A stretch of 64,000 nucleotides of DNA. It comes from Promethearchaeota archaeon. GTDB taxonomy: Archaea; Asgardarchaeota; Lokiarchaeia; Sigyniarchaeales; SOKP01. The notes under the pieces were generated by a model that saw only the letters and a list, made by a program, of their open reading frames with translations, had not been told where the DNA came from and did no database searches. Position numbers and translations under genes: made by a program. This document shows positions 1-9,201 of this stretch, piece after piece; the first letter of the stretch is position 1, and the number at the start of each line of letters is the position of its first letter. The stretch is taken from positions 62,001 through 126,000 of the forward strand of contig JAHLWS010000078.1 in the NCBI GenBank assembly GCA_019057795.1, read 5' to 3'.

Positions 1-68
1 TTGAAAAATTATTAAAAAATGATCTCATTGAAATAAATAAAGATATACTCTCAATTAAAAATAAATAA
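1..68 (+). CDS. C-terminal end of a gene that begins outside the window
   Basis: The frame starting at base 3 is open for 21 codons, is rich in Lys, Ile and Asn, and ends with TAA at 66-68. The next gene starts nine bases later on the same strand, so the two may be co-transcribed. Too little is visible to name a family, and chance openness in AT-rich DNA is possible. Confidence 0.4.
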   Translation, partial: EKLLKNDLIEINKDILSIKNK

Positions 69-77
69 TGGCTTTTT

Positions 78-1475
78 ATGAAGAAACATATCTATATTTT
101 TAGAATTAACTATTTAGAAGTTAGATCACCTATTAAATTATCTGAAACTATCTCTATTCTTCCTGGAAATTATGAGTTATCTCAAGATGAAGATTTAAAT
201 TTTGACATTTCGTTTCAAATTAATAAATATTCCTATATATTTATCGAAAGAGATATTAGCTTAAAAATCAGTGATCTTAAAAAAGAGCTGAATCTTATTT
301 TTGCTCTAATTTCCTTTTTATTATCAAATTGGATAGATATTTATCCTCAAGAAAGTTATCATATAAATTATGATACCAACAAAAGAATTATGTTAGAAAA
401 AGGAATAATAGTTCCATTTAAAAGCTTTAAATTTAATAGACAATATTCCAGAATTTACTCAATTAAGGACAGATTTAGAAAGATTATAAATGAGATGTAT
501 AGGATTTTTATAGAGGACCCTATTTCTGATTCGATATATTTCATTATTGGGCAGTTCCTAATCTCTAAGAGGGAAGATATTCTCTTAACAAAAGTTATTT
601 ATGCTTGGAATGTTCTCGAGCATTTTGCTTCTAGTTATTGGGAAAATACCAATAAGACACAACTCTACATAATAAATGAAGAGAAATTTGACCAGTTAAT
701 GAAATCTTTAAACGACACCCTCGAAGAATATATCAAAAATAAAATTAAACAAAATGATATTTATCTCTCTCAATTAGAGGTTGATTTTTATAGACAAGAT
801 TATATAAAGCTCTTAAAAGATAAATTAAGGAATGGAGTAGATAATTTTTCTCCTATAAAATATAAGATAATTCGGATGTTTGAAATTGAAGGATTAAATA
901 TGACAAAGCAGGAATATGAATTGATAAATAAGATGTATAAAATGAGAAATTTTATTTATCATAAAGGTGTTAAAAAAGAGGAAATTGAAAAAGAAATAAA
1001 AAAAGATCCCGCAGATTTAGCTAAAGAATTTTTAAACTTTTTAGAAATCAAAATTTGGCAATATTTTAAGTTTATTAATAAATATGCTACGCTAAATAAT
1101 GAATTGATCTCTTTTAAAGAGTGTCAGATTTCTAAAACGAGTTTAGTGGTTGAAGATTATACTGAAAAAAGGGAAATTTTAAAAAAACTGGAATTTGTGA
1201 GAGAGAAAATAGAGAAATATTCAAATAAACCAATAGAAGCTCGAATTATGGAAGTAAAAAAGGAGTTTAATACATATATAAATTTTAATTATAAAAGAGA
1301 TAGTTATGAAGATGGTTTAGTTATAGATAATTTACCTCAAGATATACATTCATATGGAAACATAATTAAATTAAAAGCCAAATTAGATGATTTAAATGTG
1401 ACTTTTAATTTTAATGGGATTTTTAAATGTGGTATATTTTCAGAAATCCTTATTGAAAAATTTATTATAGAATAA
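78..1475 (+). CDS. HEPN-domain protein (ApeA-like), paralogue of 33693-35252
   Basis: This is a 465-residue protein. The N-terminal 130 residues are predicted beta-rich and the middle is helical. A conserved AWNVLEH segment (about residues 175-181) is followed by the motif RNFIYH at 290-295, which fits the Rx4H active site of HEPN ribonucleases. A protein at 33693-35252 has the same layout, with AWNVLEH and RNDMYH at an equivalent position, so the two are paralogues about 33 kb apart. HEPN proteins of the ApeA type are known to cut RNA in phage defence. That role here is inferred from the motif and from the many other HEPN-like genes nearby. The ATG start follows the preceding reading frame by nine bases. 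Confidence 0.65.
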   Translation: MKKHIYIFRINYLEVRSPIKLSETISILPGNYELSQDEDLNFDISFQINKYSYIFIERDISLKISDLKKELNLIFALISFLLSNWIDIYPQESYHINYDTNKRIMLEKGIIVPFKSFKFNRQYSRIYSIKDRFRKIINEMYRIFIEDPISDSIYFIIGQFLISKREDILLTKVIYAWNVLEHFASSYWENTNKTQLYIINEEKFDQLMKSLNDTLEEYIKNKIKQNDIYLSQLEVDFYRQDYIKLLKDKLRNGVDNFSPIKYKIIRMFEIEGLNMTKQEYELINKMYKMRNFIYHKGVKKEEIEKEIKKDPADLAKEFLNFLEIKIWQYFKFINKYATLNNELISFKECQISKTSLVVEDYTEKREILKKLEFVREKIEKYSNKPIEARIMEVKKEFNTYINFNYKRDSYEDGLVIDNLPQDIHSYGNIIKLKAKLDDLNVTFNFNGIFKCGIFSEILIEKFIIE

Positions 1476-1550
1476 GACTTCTTTCTTTTCTCGCTCCTTT
1501 AGAATCGCCTCCCTCTCCTAGATATGCTGCGGGTAGTGCTGTGATCCCAA

Positions 1551-1907
1551 TTATTCTATTCTAATAGATTTTATTGCTTCTTTATTTTTTATTTTATGAG
1601 CTCCACTCCAAGTTTCATCGAATCCATAATAACACATCATAGGCTCTCCATTATATTCTACTTACAATTTATTTTTTAAATGTGGTGGAATTTTTAATTA
1701 AACATATTCTCAAATGTATTTGTCTTTTTCTAAATAATAAAAGATAAATTCTTTTTCCTTCACCGGACTCTTATCTTCGAAAATTTTTGCCATACTATCA
1801 TCATAATGTGAAACTTTATCCATTCTTTGTTGCACTTTTTTCCTTGTGTTCTTGCCGCTTGAAAAATTACATCCCTGAAGGCAATAAAGATGGTTATTTA
1901 CAAATAT
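1551..1907 (-). pseudogene. Decayed gene fragment directly downstream of the membrane HEPN gene
   Basis: Read on the minus strand in the frame of the preceding gene, just after its TAG stop, codons continue for about 118 triplets and are broken by only three stops (TGA, TAA, TAA) before a terminal TAA at 1551-1553. The readable parts look protein-like, including a CLQGC segment, a Lys/Arg-rich stretch and the ending GFDETWSGAH followed by a Lys-rich tail. I read this as a gene inactivated by point mutations. The family is not recognised. No other gene is visible in the 430 bases between 1476 and 1907. Confidence 0.45.
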
Positions 1908-2852
1908 CTATTCTCGTTTTATCGCATTTTCTACCTTTTTATATAAAAGATTAATAAAATTAAGATAAATTTTCGCAGTTTCTGAGTCAATTTCAACATT
2001 TTCATGAGCACCGATATTTCTTATTCCTGTCATCACACCCATAAAAATAAATTTAAATCCTCTCTGTTCATCAATATCTGATAGCGTTTCTAAAGAATTA
2101 AGTTTAATAATTGGATTTTCTTCATTAAATGCTCTTGCCATAGCCCCAGATAAATCTTCTTTATGAATTTCTGCTTCTCTCTTCACAAAATTATTTAAAG
2201 ATTTAACGGCTTCAAAAATGGATTCTGGATAATGTTTATCTTTATAAAGTCCATAACTTACTTCATATAAGTCTGGATGTAAATTAAGAAATATCAAGTC
2301 TCTTCTTAAGTCAAAAAAATGGATTTTTATTAAATATATTAGTATCAAGAAAATGCTAATAATGGAAATATAAAAACTACTTTCCAGATGAATGGTATAA
2401 TCAACAGAGAAACTAGAATGAAGGTTATTCAATGAATTGTGAATCGGTAAAATAAAGCCAAAAATATTTACTAATGTGAGATTTAAAATAAACATTATTA
2501 AGCATAAAATTAGAATTACTTTTCTAGACGATATATTTTTCTTATGCATATAGTAAATTAAATCAAATAGAATAAGAAATATTCCCATTAAATATAAGAA
2601 TATCCCTGTTTGTATCCAATACCCATTAAATACAATTTGATGCAATGGATTGGGAGTACTTACTGATTCAGAATTGAATTTATCTATAAAAATGTTAAAT
2701 GCATTGAAATTAAATATTCCTAAAAAATCATCTGTACTATATTGTTGACCTGTAACTACAATAGAATATAAAGGAAGAAAATAATATAGAATTCCTAATG
2801 AAATTAAAAAAACTGTTAATATATAATCAATAATCTGTGATCTATTAATCAT
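1908..2852 (-). CDS. Membrane protein with C-terminal HEPN-like (TIGR02391-type) domain
   Basis: A 314-residue protein with four hydrophobic segments (about residues 11-33, 79-102, 112-137 and 158-179) followed by a soluble helical domain. That domain ends with GIRNIGAHE; R278 and H283 form an Rx4H motif. The context 'R-N-x-x-A-H-E' followed by a long helix is typical of the TIGR02391/Ymh family of HEPN-like proteins found in defence islands. The membrane anchor suggests an effector that acts at the membrane or senses damage there, which is inference. A C-rich dispersed element lies upstream at 3031-3061. Confidence 0.65.
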   Translation of the reverse strand: MINRSQIIDYILTVFLISLGILYYFLPLYSIVVTGQQYSTDDFLGIFNFNAFNIFIDKFNSESVSTPNPLHQIVFNGYWIQTGIFLYLMGIFLILFDLIYYMHKKNISSRKVILILCLIMFILNLTLVNIFGFILPIHNSLNNLHSSFSVDYTIHLESSFYISIISIFLILIYLIKIHFFDLRRDLIFLNLHPDLYEVSYGLYKDKHYPESIFEAVKSLNNFVKREAEIHKEDLSGAMARAFNEENPIIKLNSLETLSDIDEQRGFKFIFMGVMTGIRNIGAHENVEIDSETAKIYLNFINLLYKKVENAIKRE

Positions 2853-3030
2853 GTAATTGATACCTCTGGTTAAATACTTTGACTTTATTGTAAAGTATAA
2901 ATAGTTAATATGTTTTAAAAATTATCAATTTTTGCAATAATTCAAGCAATATAGAAATTATTTAAGAGACTTTTTTCTTCTATGTCCTTCGATAAAATTG
3001 TTTAAAATCATCCCACAATCTTTTTTTATC

Positions 3031-3061
3031 TCCCTCCCCAGTGGGGCCCCCTCCTAAAAAA
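3031..3061 (-). repeat. C-rich dispersed element, copy 1
   Basis: One copy of the family described in the findings: CCCTCCCC, GTGG, GGCCCC, CTCCTAAAAA on the plus strand. It lies between the downstream end of 3104-4081 and the start of the membrane HEPN gene. Confidence 0.75.
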
Positions 3062-3103
3062 TTCGATATAAGTTTTGTTCTAAATGTGATACCTATTATT
3101 ATT

Positions 3104-4081
3104 TTAAAATTTAAAATATTTAAGAACGATATCTTTCATCCAATTAAAATTTAAAGTTAATAAAGCGTTTGAAACATATTTTTTATTATCAAATCTAGTT
3201 TCAAATGGAATTCTTATTAAAGTTGTCAGATCTGATTGCTCTAAAAGTTTTATCCCTTCAGGTGGTTTGAGCATTATTTTTCCTTTGAAATTCTCTATTT
3301 TTAAGATATCTCTATGATTTTCTTTAAGATAAATATAAATATCTTTATAAATCATCTGAATATATTCTCTAAATTGAAGTGGAGTAATCTTATACTTTTT
3401 TCTGATTAAGTTATTATACAAATTTTTTTTCCTAAGATTCCCCACTTTTCCAAAAACTTCCATATTATACCATTTTCTAGCAGCAACAATATCCTTTCTC
3501 TGAATAAAAATACTAATGACATCATCTACTATTATTCTAAAATCTAAAGTAATATTGATGAATTGAAACCTTTCGGGCATTAAGCTTGATTTTAAGAATG
3601 CTGTTAATTCATAAATCTCTGAGAAATCTTTTGTAATTCTTGGTTGTTTTGATATATTAAAAACTACAAATCTATTTACATCCAATTTGAATTTGCTATT
3701 AATAAAAATATCAATATAATCTGACTCAAGATTAATAAGATTTGATAACTTAATAAAAAAGAAATTGTCAATTAACCCAAAATATTTAGGTTCTAATCCC
3801 AGATTGTCCGAAGATTGTTGATCATATATTTCTACGTAAAACAAATCACTTGGGATTTGAATTGGATTTTTTAAATATTGCTCAAGCAGATTTTCAATAA
3901 ACGTAATTTCACTCATAAAATTATTATATGTTCTTAGTCGATAATGTAGAGTTAAATCTTCATTTTTGCCATTATATCTAAAAAAAACTAATTTGAATAT
4001 CTCATCATATTGGTTAAATTTCTCCATTAAGTTAGAAACACATTCGAATTTATCAATCTCTCCTATACTCATATTAATCAA
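3104..4081 (-). CDS. Protein of unknown function, paired with tandem-HTH regulator
   Basis: A 325-residue protein with mixed alpha/beta composition, no signal peptide and no membrane segment. I recognise no catalytic motif. Its start codon is two bases after the stop of the regulator gene (4084-5466) on the same strand, so the pair is almost certainly one operon and may depend on the same palindromic operator. A partner or output of the regulator is the simplest guess. Confidence is in the gene rather than in any function. Confidence 0.7.
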   Translation of the reverse strand: MINMSIGEIDKFECVSNLMEKFNQYDEIFKLVFFRYNGKNEDLTLHYRLRTYNNFMSEITFIENLLEQYLKNPIQIPSDLFYVEIYDQQSSDNLGLEPKYFGLIDNFFFIKLSNLINLESDYIDIFINSKFKLDVNRFVVFNISKQPRITKDFSEIYELTAFLKSSLMPERFQFINITLDFRIIVDDVISIFIQRKDIVAARKWYNMEVFGKVGNLRKKNLYNNLIRKKYKITPLQFREYIQMIYKDIYIYLKENHRDILKIENFKGKIMLKPPEGIKLLEQSDLTTLIRIPFETRFDNKKYVSNALLTLNFNWMKDIVLKYFKF

Positions 4082-4083
4082 CC

Positions 4084-5466
4084 TTATGTTTGGGCAGTCT
4101 CAACTGAGTAATTATAAATATAATCAAAATTAGCTTTGAATTCTTCAATATTACTTAGAGTAATAATTTCTTCATTAGAATAATATAGATTATTAAGAAC
4201 ATCTCTATATTGTACCTTAAAATGAAAATTAAACACACCTCGACCATTCATAATAAATTGTCCTATTAACTTGTCTAACTTTATCTCAGGAGGTATATCT
4301 TGCTCAAATTCGATAGGATCTTTCTTGTCAATTTCAATTGGTATGAGGTTATTATTATCGTCTTTTACATCTATTTCAATATTATCTATTGAGATTTGAA
4401 AATCCTTTAGACATGAAATATTTATCTCAAATAAACCATTATTTGAAGAATACTGCCGATTTTTTACTTTCAATCTCACAATTGGTTTTAATATATCAAT
4501 TTTGAGTTGTTTTTCGCTGATTTTTGATAATTTACTATCATACACCGAAATAATTAATGATTCTAAATTTACTGAATTATCACCGCTTGGCACCTTCGAT
4601 ACTAATTCAAAAGGAATATAATATAGGTTAATATTTTCATTATATAATGAAATAATATTATTTGATTCATCAAAAGTATGAATAATATTGTAAAAACTCT
4701 TTATTTTCAAATTTGGGGTTAGTTTAATTTCAATCTTAGAAATTTTAGTAGAAAATAGTTCAATCCAGACCAAAATCTTTTCATTTGGAAGAGCCCATTT
4801 GTTACAATCAGCTTTAAAGTAATCTTCTGCTTTTATATCGATTTCTTCATGTTTCTTAGTATCGATCCCACTGTAATAACCATTATAACTTTCTAATAAA
4901 CAAGAAATGAGTTTCGCTCCAAAATCGGTAATCTCATAATATGAATATTCATTTGATTTCTCAACTTTTTTAAAATAATTTTGAATCATACCTCCTAGTT
5001 CTAACTTTTGTAAATGATTACTTAAAACACTCTTATTCATTTTAGTAATTTCGATGATTTTTGTGAAAGTATATGGACCCCTTTCCCTTAACAACGAAGA
5101 TAATGCAAATCTAAATTTATTCGATACCGCTTTCAGAGCCTCAGATTGATGTAATAAAAAAGATTCCTGCAAATCGATTACAAATCTCATACCAAATTTA
5201 GTTAATTCATAAAATGAGAATTCTCTTGTTTCTTCACTTTTTAATAAATAATTTTGTACAACTCCAGCTAATTCTAGTGTTTTCAAATGATTTAAAACAA
5301 GACCATTTTCAAGATCCAATATACTTCCTAGTTTTGAAAGAGATAAATTCTTATTTTTGTATAATTGAAAAATTAGATCAATCCGAATTTTATGTCCAAG
5401 AGCTTTTAATAATAATTCAAAATCTTCAGGTATATCCTTAATATACTCTTCAAGATCTTTTGACAT
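4084..5466 (-). CDS. Transcription regulator with two ArsR-type winged helices
   Basis: A 460-residue protein. Residues about 13-80 form an ArsR-like winged helix (LLKALGHKIRIDLIFQLY, then LNHLKTLELAGVVQNY). Residues about 115-180 repeat the pattern (LSNHLQKLELGGMIQNYFKK), so one chain carries two DNA-reading heads. The remaining 250 residues look beta-rich and may sense a ligand or partner. An 18-bp perfect palindrome lies 34 bases upstream of the start, over the promoter, and suggests autoregulation. The downstream gene is separated by two bases. The HTH assignment is firm and the ligand is unknown. Confidence 0.8.
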   Translation of the reverse strand: MSKDLEEYIKDIPEDFELLLKALGHKIRIDLIFQLYKNKNLSLSKLGSILDLENGLVLNHLKTLELAGVVQNYLLKSEETREFSFYELTKFGMRFVIDLQESFLLHQSEALKAVSNKFRFALSSLLRERGPYTFTKIIEITKMNKSVLSNHLQKLELGGMIQNYFKKVEKSNEYSYYEITDFGAKLISCLLESYNGYYSGIDTKKHEEIDIKAEDYFKADCNKWALPNEKILVWIELFSTKISKIEIKLTPNLKIKSFYNIIHTFDESNNIISLYNENINLYYIPFELVSKVPSGDNSVNLESLIISVYDSKLSKISEKQLKIDILKPIVRLKVKNRQYSSNNGLFEINISCLKDFQISIDNIEIDVKDDNNNLIPIEIDKKDPIEFEQDIPPEIKLDKLIGQFIMNGRGVFNFHFKVQYRDVLNNLYYSNEEIITLSNIEEFKANFDYIYNYSVETAQT

Positions 5467-5499
5467 AGTTTAATTCATTTTATTTATTTAATAATAAAT

Positions 5500-5517
5500 T
5501 ATATACCTAGGTATATA
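5500..5517. promoter_or_regulatory. Perfect 18-bp palindrome, probable operator
   Basis: TATATACC followed by TAGG and TATATA reads the same on both strands. It sits 34-51 bases upstream of the tandem-HTH gene and contains TATATA, so a bound protein would cover the TATA box. This suits repression by the protein encoded directly downstream. Confidence 0.65.
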
Positions 5518-5546
5518 AAAATTAACCATTTTTAAATTTAACTTTT

Positions 5547-6098
5547 TCAAAAAATAATATTTCTGTGGATAAAAATTAAACAATGTTGATATATCTCATT
5601 CTCATCGTTATATATATAGACATTTAGCCTCTTTTCACTCATTAATCCCCTAGATACAGTGTAATTATAGTCATAAGGAATGTAAACAATCAACTTATTA
5701 GACTTTTCTTCAAAATATTTAGAATGTATTAATGAAGATAACTCAGTTATTACAGAATTGTTTTTTTCGGGGAATAATACAAATATATTAAAATCTGAAT
5801 TTTTCATTAATTTAACCATTTCAGTATAAATGTAAGCATTTCTATCTTTTTCTTTTAGTACATCCTCACTAGGTTCATGAATTACCTCATTTGCTAAGAA
5901 AGTGTTCATAAAACCTTTTTCTCTAAGGATTTTAACTAATCTATCTACAACAGGTTTGTTAATTGGATGATAAGATCCGAGTACTAAAATTTCAGTTTGG
6001 ATATGATTAATATTTAATCTTTTGAATTCTGACATCATTAAATAATATTGTACTATAGCTAAATCGATTTTTATGAAATAATAATAATAATAAATCAT
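5547..6098 (-). CDS. Rossmann-like protein, possibly nucleoside 2-deoxyribosyltransferase-like or TIR-like
   Basis: At most 183 residues. The first 20 residues are Tyr-rich and unlike the rest, so translation may start at the ATG ATG pair at 6038/6035. The core begins EILVLGSYHP, continues VVDRLVKILREKGF, and has SDFNIFVLFPEKNNSVITELSSL. This strand-helix pattern, with a Glu after a nucleotide-loop-like segment, resembles the NDT/TIR-like superfamily that acts on nucleotides or NAD. I could not see a complete catalytic set, so this remains a suggestion. The gene stands alone between a regulator operon and a 440-base gap. Confidence 0.5.
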   Translation of the reverse strand: MIYYYYYFIKIDLAIVQYYLMMSEFKRLNINHIQTEILVLGSYHPINKPVVDRLVKILREKGFMNTFLANEVIHEPSEDVLKEKDRNAYIYTEMVKLMKNSDFNIFVLFPEKNNSVITELSSLIHSKYFEEKSNKLIVYIPYDYNYTVSRGLMSEKRLNVYIYNDENEIYQHCLIFIHRNIIF

Positions 6099-6165
6099 TA
6101 ATATTTAAAACAAGATACATCTTGAGTTTAATAAGAGATAAATTATTATAATTTTTAAAAAAAGT

Positions 6166-6270
6166 TTAATTATCAGTTTCATTAACGATTTCTCTAACTA
6201 CTTGTAGAAATTTGTTTTTCTGGTTTTGCTCAAATTCTCAACATTGGAAACTATTTGTATTCTAAAAACG
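6166..6270 (-). pseudogene. Short relic of a coding sequence in a 440-base gap
   Basis: On the minus strand about 23 codons read EFEQNQKNKF...REIVNETDN and end with TAA at 6166-6168. A TGA lies directly upstream, and further in-frame residues (NSFQC) precede it. This looks like the tail of a lost gene. Apart from this and the C-rich element at 6394-6430, I see nothing in 6099-6540. Confidence 0.25.
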
Positions 6271-6393
6271 AATTTTGAGAAATATTGCGTGTCTTAAATC
6301 ACAATCTTCAATAATTTTGATATTGAATAATGCTCCTTATTCCTTTAACTAATTCTTTTAAATATTCTTATTATTTCTCGTTACAATATTCAT

Positions 6394-6430
6394 CTCCCTC
6401 CCCCGTGGTGCTCCCTCTTAAAAAAGTAGG
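6394..6430 (-). repeat. C-rich dispersed element, copy 2
   Basis: CTCCCTCCCCCGTGGTG followed by CTCCCTC, TTAAAAAAG and TAGG. With copy 3 it brackets the zinc-ribbon gene 6541-6762. Confidence 0.8.
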
Positions 6431-6540
6431 CTCTTAATTAAGTAATTTAAACATCCCTCAACTATAATGTTTCACCTGTCAACCCATCAATCAATTGAGC
6501 CCAGATTTCTAATTTCCTTCTTAAAAATTAGGTATTTAGT

Positions 6541-6762
6541 TTATAGTTTGTTATGTGGTTTAAAATCTGGAACTTGTATTTCTTCTCCACAATTTTTACA
6601 TACAACAGTAGGAATTATACCAGATCTTATCTCTCCATGCTGCATATTCTCTAATGAGGGTTTTCCCCAATTCTTTACCTTCTCTTTTGAAAATTCATAA
6701 GGAAATGTTTCTCCACATTTTAAACATTTAATATTATGTATTTCAGTAATTAACATCACCAA
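6541..6762 (-). CDS. Small protein with paired CxxC zinc-ribbon
   Basis: A 73-residue protein with C-L-K-C near residues 13-16 and C-K-N-C near residues 55-58, the four ligands of one zinc ribbon separated by a Pro/Gly-containing middle. Such stand-alone ribbons bind nucleic acid or act as subunits, and no partner is evident here. The gene is bracketed by two C-rich dispersed elements (6394-6430 and 6843-6880) in the same orientation. A second in-frame ATG two codons in is also possible as a start. Confidence 0.6.
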   Translation of the reverse strand: MVMLITEIHNIKCLKCGETFPYEFSKEKVKNWGKPSLENMQHGEIRSGIIPTVVCKNCGEEIQVPDFKPHNKL

Positions 6763-6842
6763 TATAAATAATTTAACTCATCTATCAAATAAATTCTTTA
6801 ATTTTTATTGTTATGGATTTTCTTTCTTTCTCTCTTTATTGA

Positions 6843-6880
6843 CTCCCTCCCCTCGATGCTGCCTCCTAAAAAAGTAGGGG
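6843..6880 (-). repeat. C-rich dispersed element, copy 3
   Basis: CTCCCTCCCCTCGATGCTG, then CCTCCTAAAAAAGTAGGGG. The last part can fold as CCTCCTA/TAGGGG with an A-rich loop. It lies between 6541-6762 and 6902-7741. Confidence 0.75.
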
Positions 6881-6901
6881 AAGGATTAAAAATTGCGGAA
6901 T

Positions 6902-7741
6902 TTACATTATGTTAAGACCTGCATCTTTACATCTCTCTTTTATCATTTCCAAAAATTCTTTTAAAATATCAAGATTTTTATCTGGTTCACTATAATGATA
7001 GGTTCTATCATTATGCTTAGAAATGTAGAGGGATTTACGATAAGCGTGATTTAGAATTAAATTCCATTTTTGGTATTCAATTAACATAGAATCCCCGTAT
7101 CCCGGTCTAAGCCTTCTATAATCCATTTTTAAGACCTTCTGAAGATTTTTCTCTCCAATTTCATCAAAAATCGTTTTGATATCAATATGAATATGTTCTA
7201 AATCATCTGAAGCTAATCTATTATAGAGATTCTTAAATTTTTCTTCTAAATAATTTTTTTGATAATCTCCAACATTATAAGTATGACTTGAAATAATTGT
7301 AATAGGATTAATAACTTCGCTCTTACCTAAATATCCAACCTGCTTCATGATCTTTTCTACAAATTTAATATATTCTATGGCTAAAGGTTTCTTAATAGTT
7401 TTTAAATCCAAATGTTCTAATCCATGTTGATACTTACTTCTATCTCTATGATATTTTTTCACGAATTCATTATATTTTGGTACCTTAGGATAAAAAAATT
7501 CTAAAATTCCTTTGTATAATTCCCTAAAATCCCGAGTTCTATATTTTTTATCATTCGTATATACTAAATCTTCCCTCTTCTTTTCTATTCCAATTAGCAT
7601 ACAAATTTTACTAAGTACATTATCTGCTATATAATGTCCTAATTCATATACTTCACTCATTTCATTTTTAGCTATAAATTTTCCAATCGCTAGCATTCTT
7701 TTAAGAGTATCAATGCGGTGCTTATTATCCTCAACAAACAT
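6902..7741 (-). CDS. HEPN-like protein of unknown family
   Basis: A 279-residue, mostly helical, basic protein. The segment YHRDRSKYQHG contains R101 and H106, an Rx4H spacing consistent with a HEPN ribonuclease site, here in the first half of the chain rather than at the end. The C-terminal half (about residues 140-279) has no recognised motif. It is a single-gene unit between a C-rich element and the first small acidic protein gene. The HEPN call rests on motif and helical context only. Confidence 0.55.
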   Translation of the reverse strand: MFVEDNKHRIDTLKRMLAIGKFIAKNEMSEVYELGHYIADNVLSKICMLIGIEKKREDLVYTNDKKYRTRDFRELYKGILEFFYPKVPKYNEFVKKYHRDRSKYQHGLEHLDLKTIKKPLAIEYIKFVEKIMKQVGYLGKSEVINPITIISSHTYNVGDYQKNYLEEKFKNLYNRLASDDLEHIHIDIKTIFDEIGEKNLQKVLKMDYRRLRPGYGDSMLIEYQKWNLILNHAYRKSLYISKHNDRTYHYSEPDKNLDILKEFLEMIKERCKDAGLNIM

Positions 7742-8023
7742 AGTATCCTAAAATCATCAATTTTTGAAAGAAATCTATAATTCTATGATTTATAACACAA
7801 TTCAGTTATATAAATAAGAGAGGTTTAAGGATTAATAATTAATATGGCAATAACAACGAAAAATTTTGACTGTGGGTTCCTATTTCATGTTTTTATAATA
7901 TTATACTTAACAGATTCAAATTAAAATATGAATGTAATTAGGTTTTTTATTTAAATACTCAAGAAATTATGTAGTTTTAAATCATTATATCAATATATAC
8001 AAGTAAAAAAGGAAGTGATCGGT

Positions 8024-8224
8024 TTGAAACTAAAAGAAGAAGAAAGCTTTCATGGAGAATTAATTGAAACACCAGAAGAATTCATAGAGGATCTGTGCGA
8101 GAGACTCAATATCGCCTATAGCACACTAATGGAAGAAGATGATAAAATGAATCGGCTCGCTTATATCACCACTTTTCTAATCGCTTTCAAAGGAAGACTG
8201 AATCGAGTCTGCGAAAATATATAG
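8024..8224 (+). CDS. Small acidic helical protein, family copy 1
   Basis: A 66-residue protein containing TPEEFIEDLCERLN and DDKMNRLAYITTFLIAFKGRLNRV. I chose the TTG at 8024 because GGAAGTGATC at 8011-8020 is a near-perfect Shine-Dalgarno site ending three bases before it, and because copy 3 (44677) aligns from the same TTG. The upstream GTG at 8015 lies inside that site. Intact copies occur at 14248 and 44677, and truncated ones at 33436 and 38375. It is more conserved and less AT-rich than its surroundings. Function is unknown. Confidence 0.75.
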   Translation: MKLKEEESFHGELIETPEEFIEDLCERLNIAYSTLMEEDDKMNRLAYITTFLIAFKGRLNRVCENI

Positions 8225-8288
8225 AAATTTATGTCTGCAATTTAATAATAATTATATAAAAAGATAGATTTTAAACGGTAGTAAAAAC

Positions 8289-8951
8289 ATGCCCGAGATA
8301 ATTATTCATAAAAAACCTGACCTGAAAGAAGTTAATGGTGAAGAATTTTATCATATACAAAGGTCTAATCTCCCAATCCGTTGGGAAATTGGGCAACAAA
8401 TTGAAGTAGGAAAGGAGTATAATTATTTTTATGAATATTTTTTTGATCACCGAATGGGAGTTAAGAATTCCGCAGGTGATTTTATTTCCTTAAACTATTT
8501 GTTGGAAAAAATTATTGCTACTCATGAAGGGAAAGAGGATCCAGATTCTGATATAGAATGTATTTATGGTTATGATCTATTAAAATCGCTAAAAGATGCT
8601 TCAGTTGCAATTAAGGAATATACAATGTTATTAAGAGAAATAATATCTGAGCAAGTAAGAGTTGAAAAATTCAGCAATTTGCCATCAAGATTAAAATGTA
8701 TCTGGGTTCTTCCCAATTTAGATTCAGTTAGGTATTGGAAACCAATAATTGAGGGACGGATTTTAAAATTAAGTTTGACAGGAAAAATCTTAAAAACGGA
8801 TGCTGCTTTCCTCAAAAATGACACATTTTCTTTAAATGAATTTAAAAAACAAGCTGAATTTTATTGGGCAGGTATTAAACAAGAAGGTTCTAATGCTGAG
8901 GAAATTCTTTTCTCTGGTACTATAGTTGTATTAGAAGAAATAAAAATTTAA
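8289..8951 (+). CDS. DUF2441-like protein, possible ADP-ribosyltransferase fold
   Basis: A 220-residue protein. Residues about 18-35 (EEFYHIQRSNLPIRWEIG) and the later stretch LPSRLKCIWVLPN, YWKPIIEG, KTDAAFL and EFYWAGIK follow the pattern I know from DUF2441, a family related to ADP-ribosyltransferase-like toxins and often found near phage-defence genes. It follows the small acidic gene by 64 bases on the same strand and may share its promoter. I saw no clear cleavage or transmembrane segment. The family call comes from pattern memory and needs a profile search. Confidence 0.55.
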   Translation: MPEIIIHKKPDLKEVNGEEFYHIQRSNLPIRWEIGQQIEVGKEYNYFYEYFFDHRMGVKNSAGDFISLNYLLEKIIATHEGKEDPDSDIECIYGYDLLKSLKDASVAIKEYTMLLREIISEQVRVEKFSNLPSRLKCIWVLPNLDSVRYWKPIIEGRILKLSLTGKILKTDAAFLKNDTFSLNEFKKQAEFYWAGIKQEGSNAEEILFSGTIVVLEEIKI

Positions 8952-9139
8952 TTAATGCTACTCTCTGAAATGGTTTTGAAGTTCTCTTTATGAGCAAAAC
9001 GTTTGATTAATCTTTTTTTACTTGATGGGACAGTGAATTGCACATATTTATAGGTGTATCTATTTTTATTTGGTCTTGGATTTTCGCTCATTTTTCTTTT
9101 TCACCGTTTTAAGAGACACAAGGTTCGAGCCTTTTTAAA

Positions 9140-9200
9140 TTTTGTCCCAATTTCAAAGGAAATTTGGATGGAAAGGTAAATTCAGAGTCATTTTCCCATG
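9140..9200 (+). repeat. Dispersed repeat, copy A (shared with 23318-23380)
   Basis: TTTTGTC-CAATTT, then GAAAGGTAAATTCAGAGTC and related flanks occur here and again at 23318-23380. It is non-coding in both places. The shared core GAAAGGTAAATTCAGAGTC is identical. Confidence 0.55.
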
Positions 9201-9201
9201 A

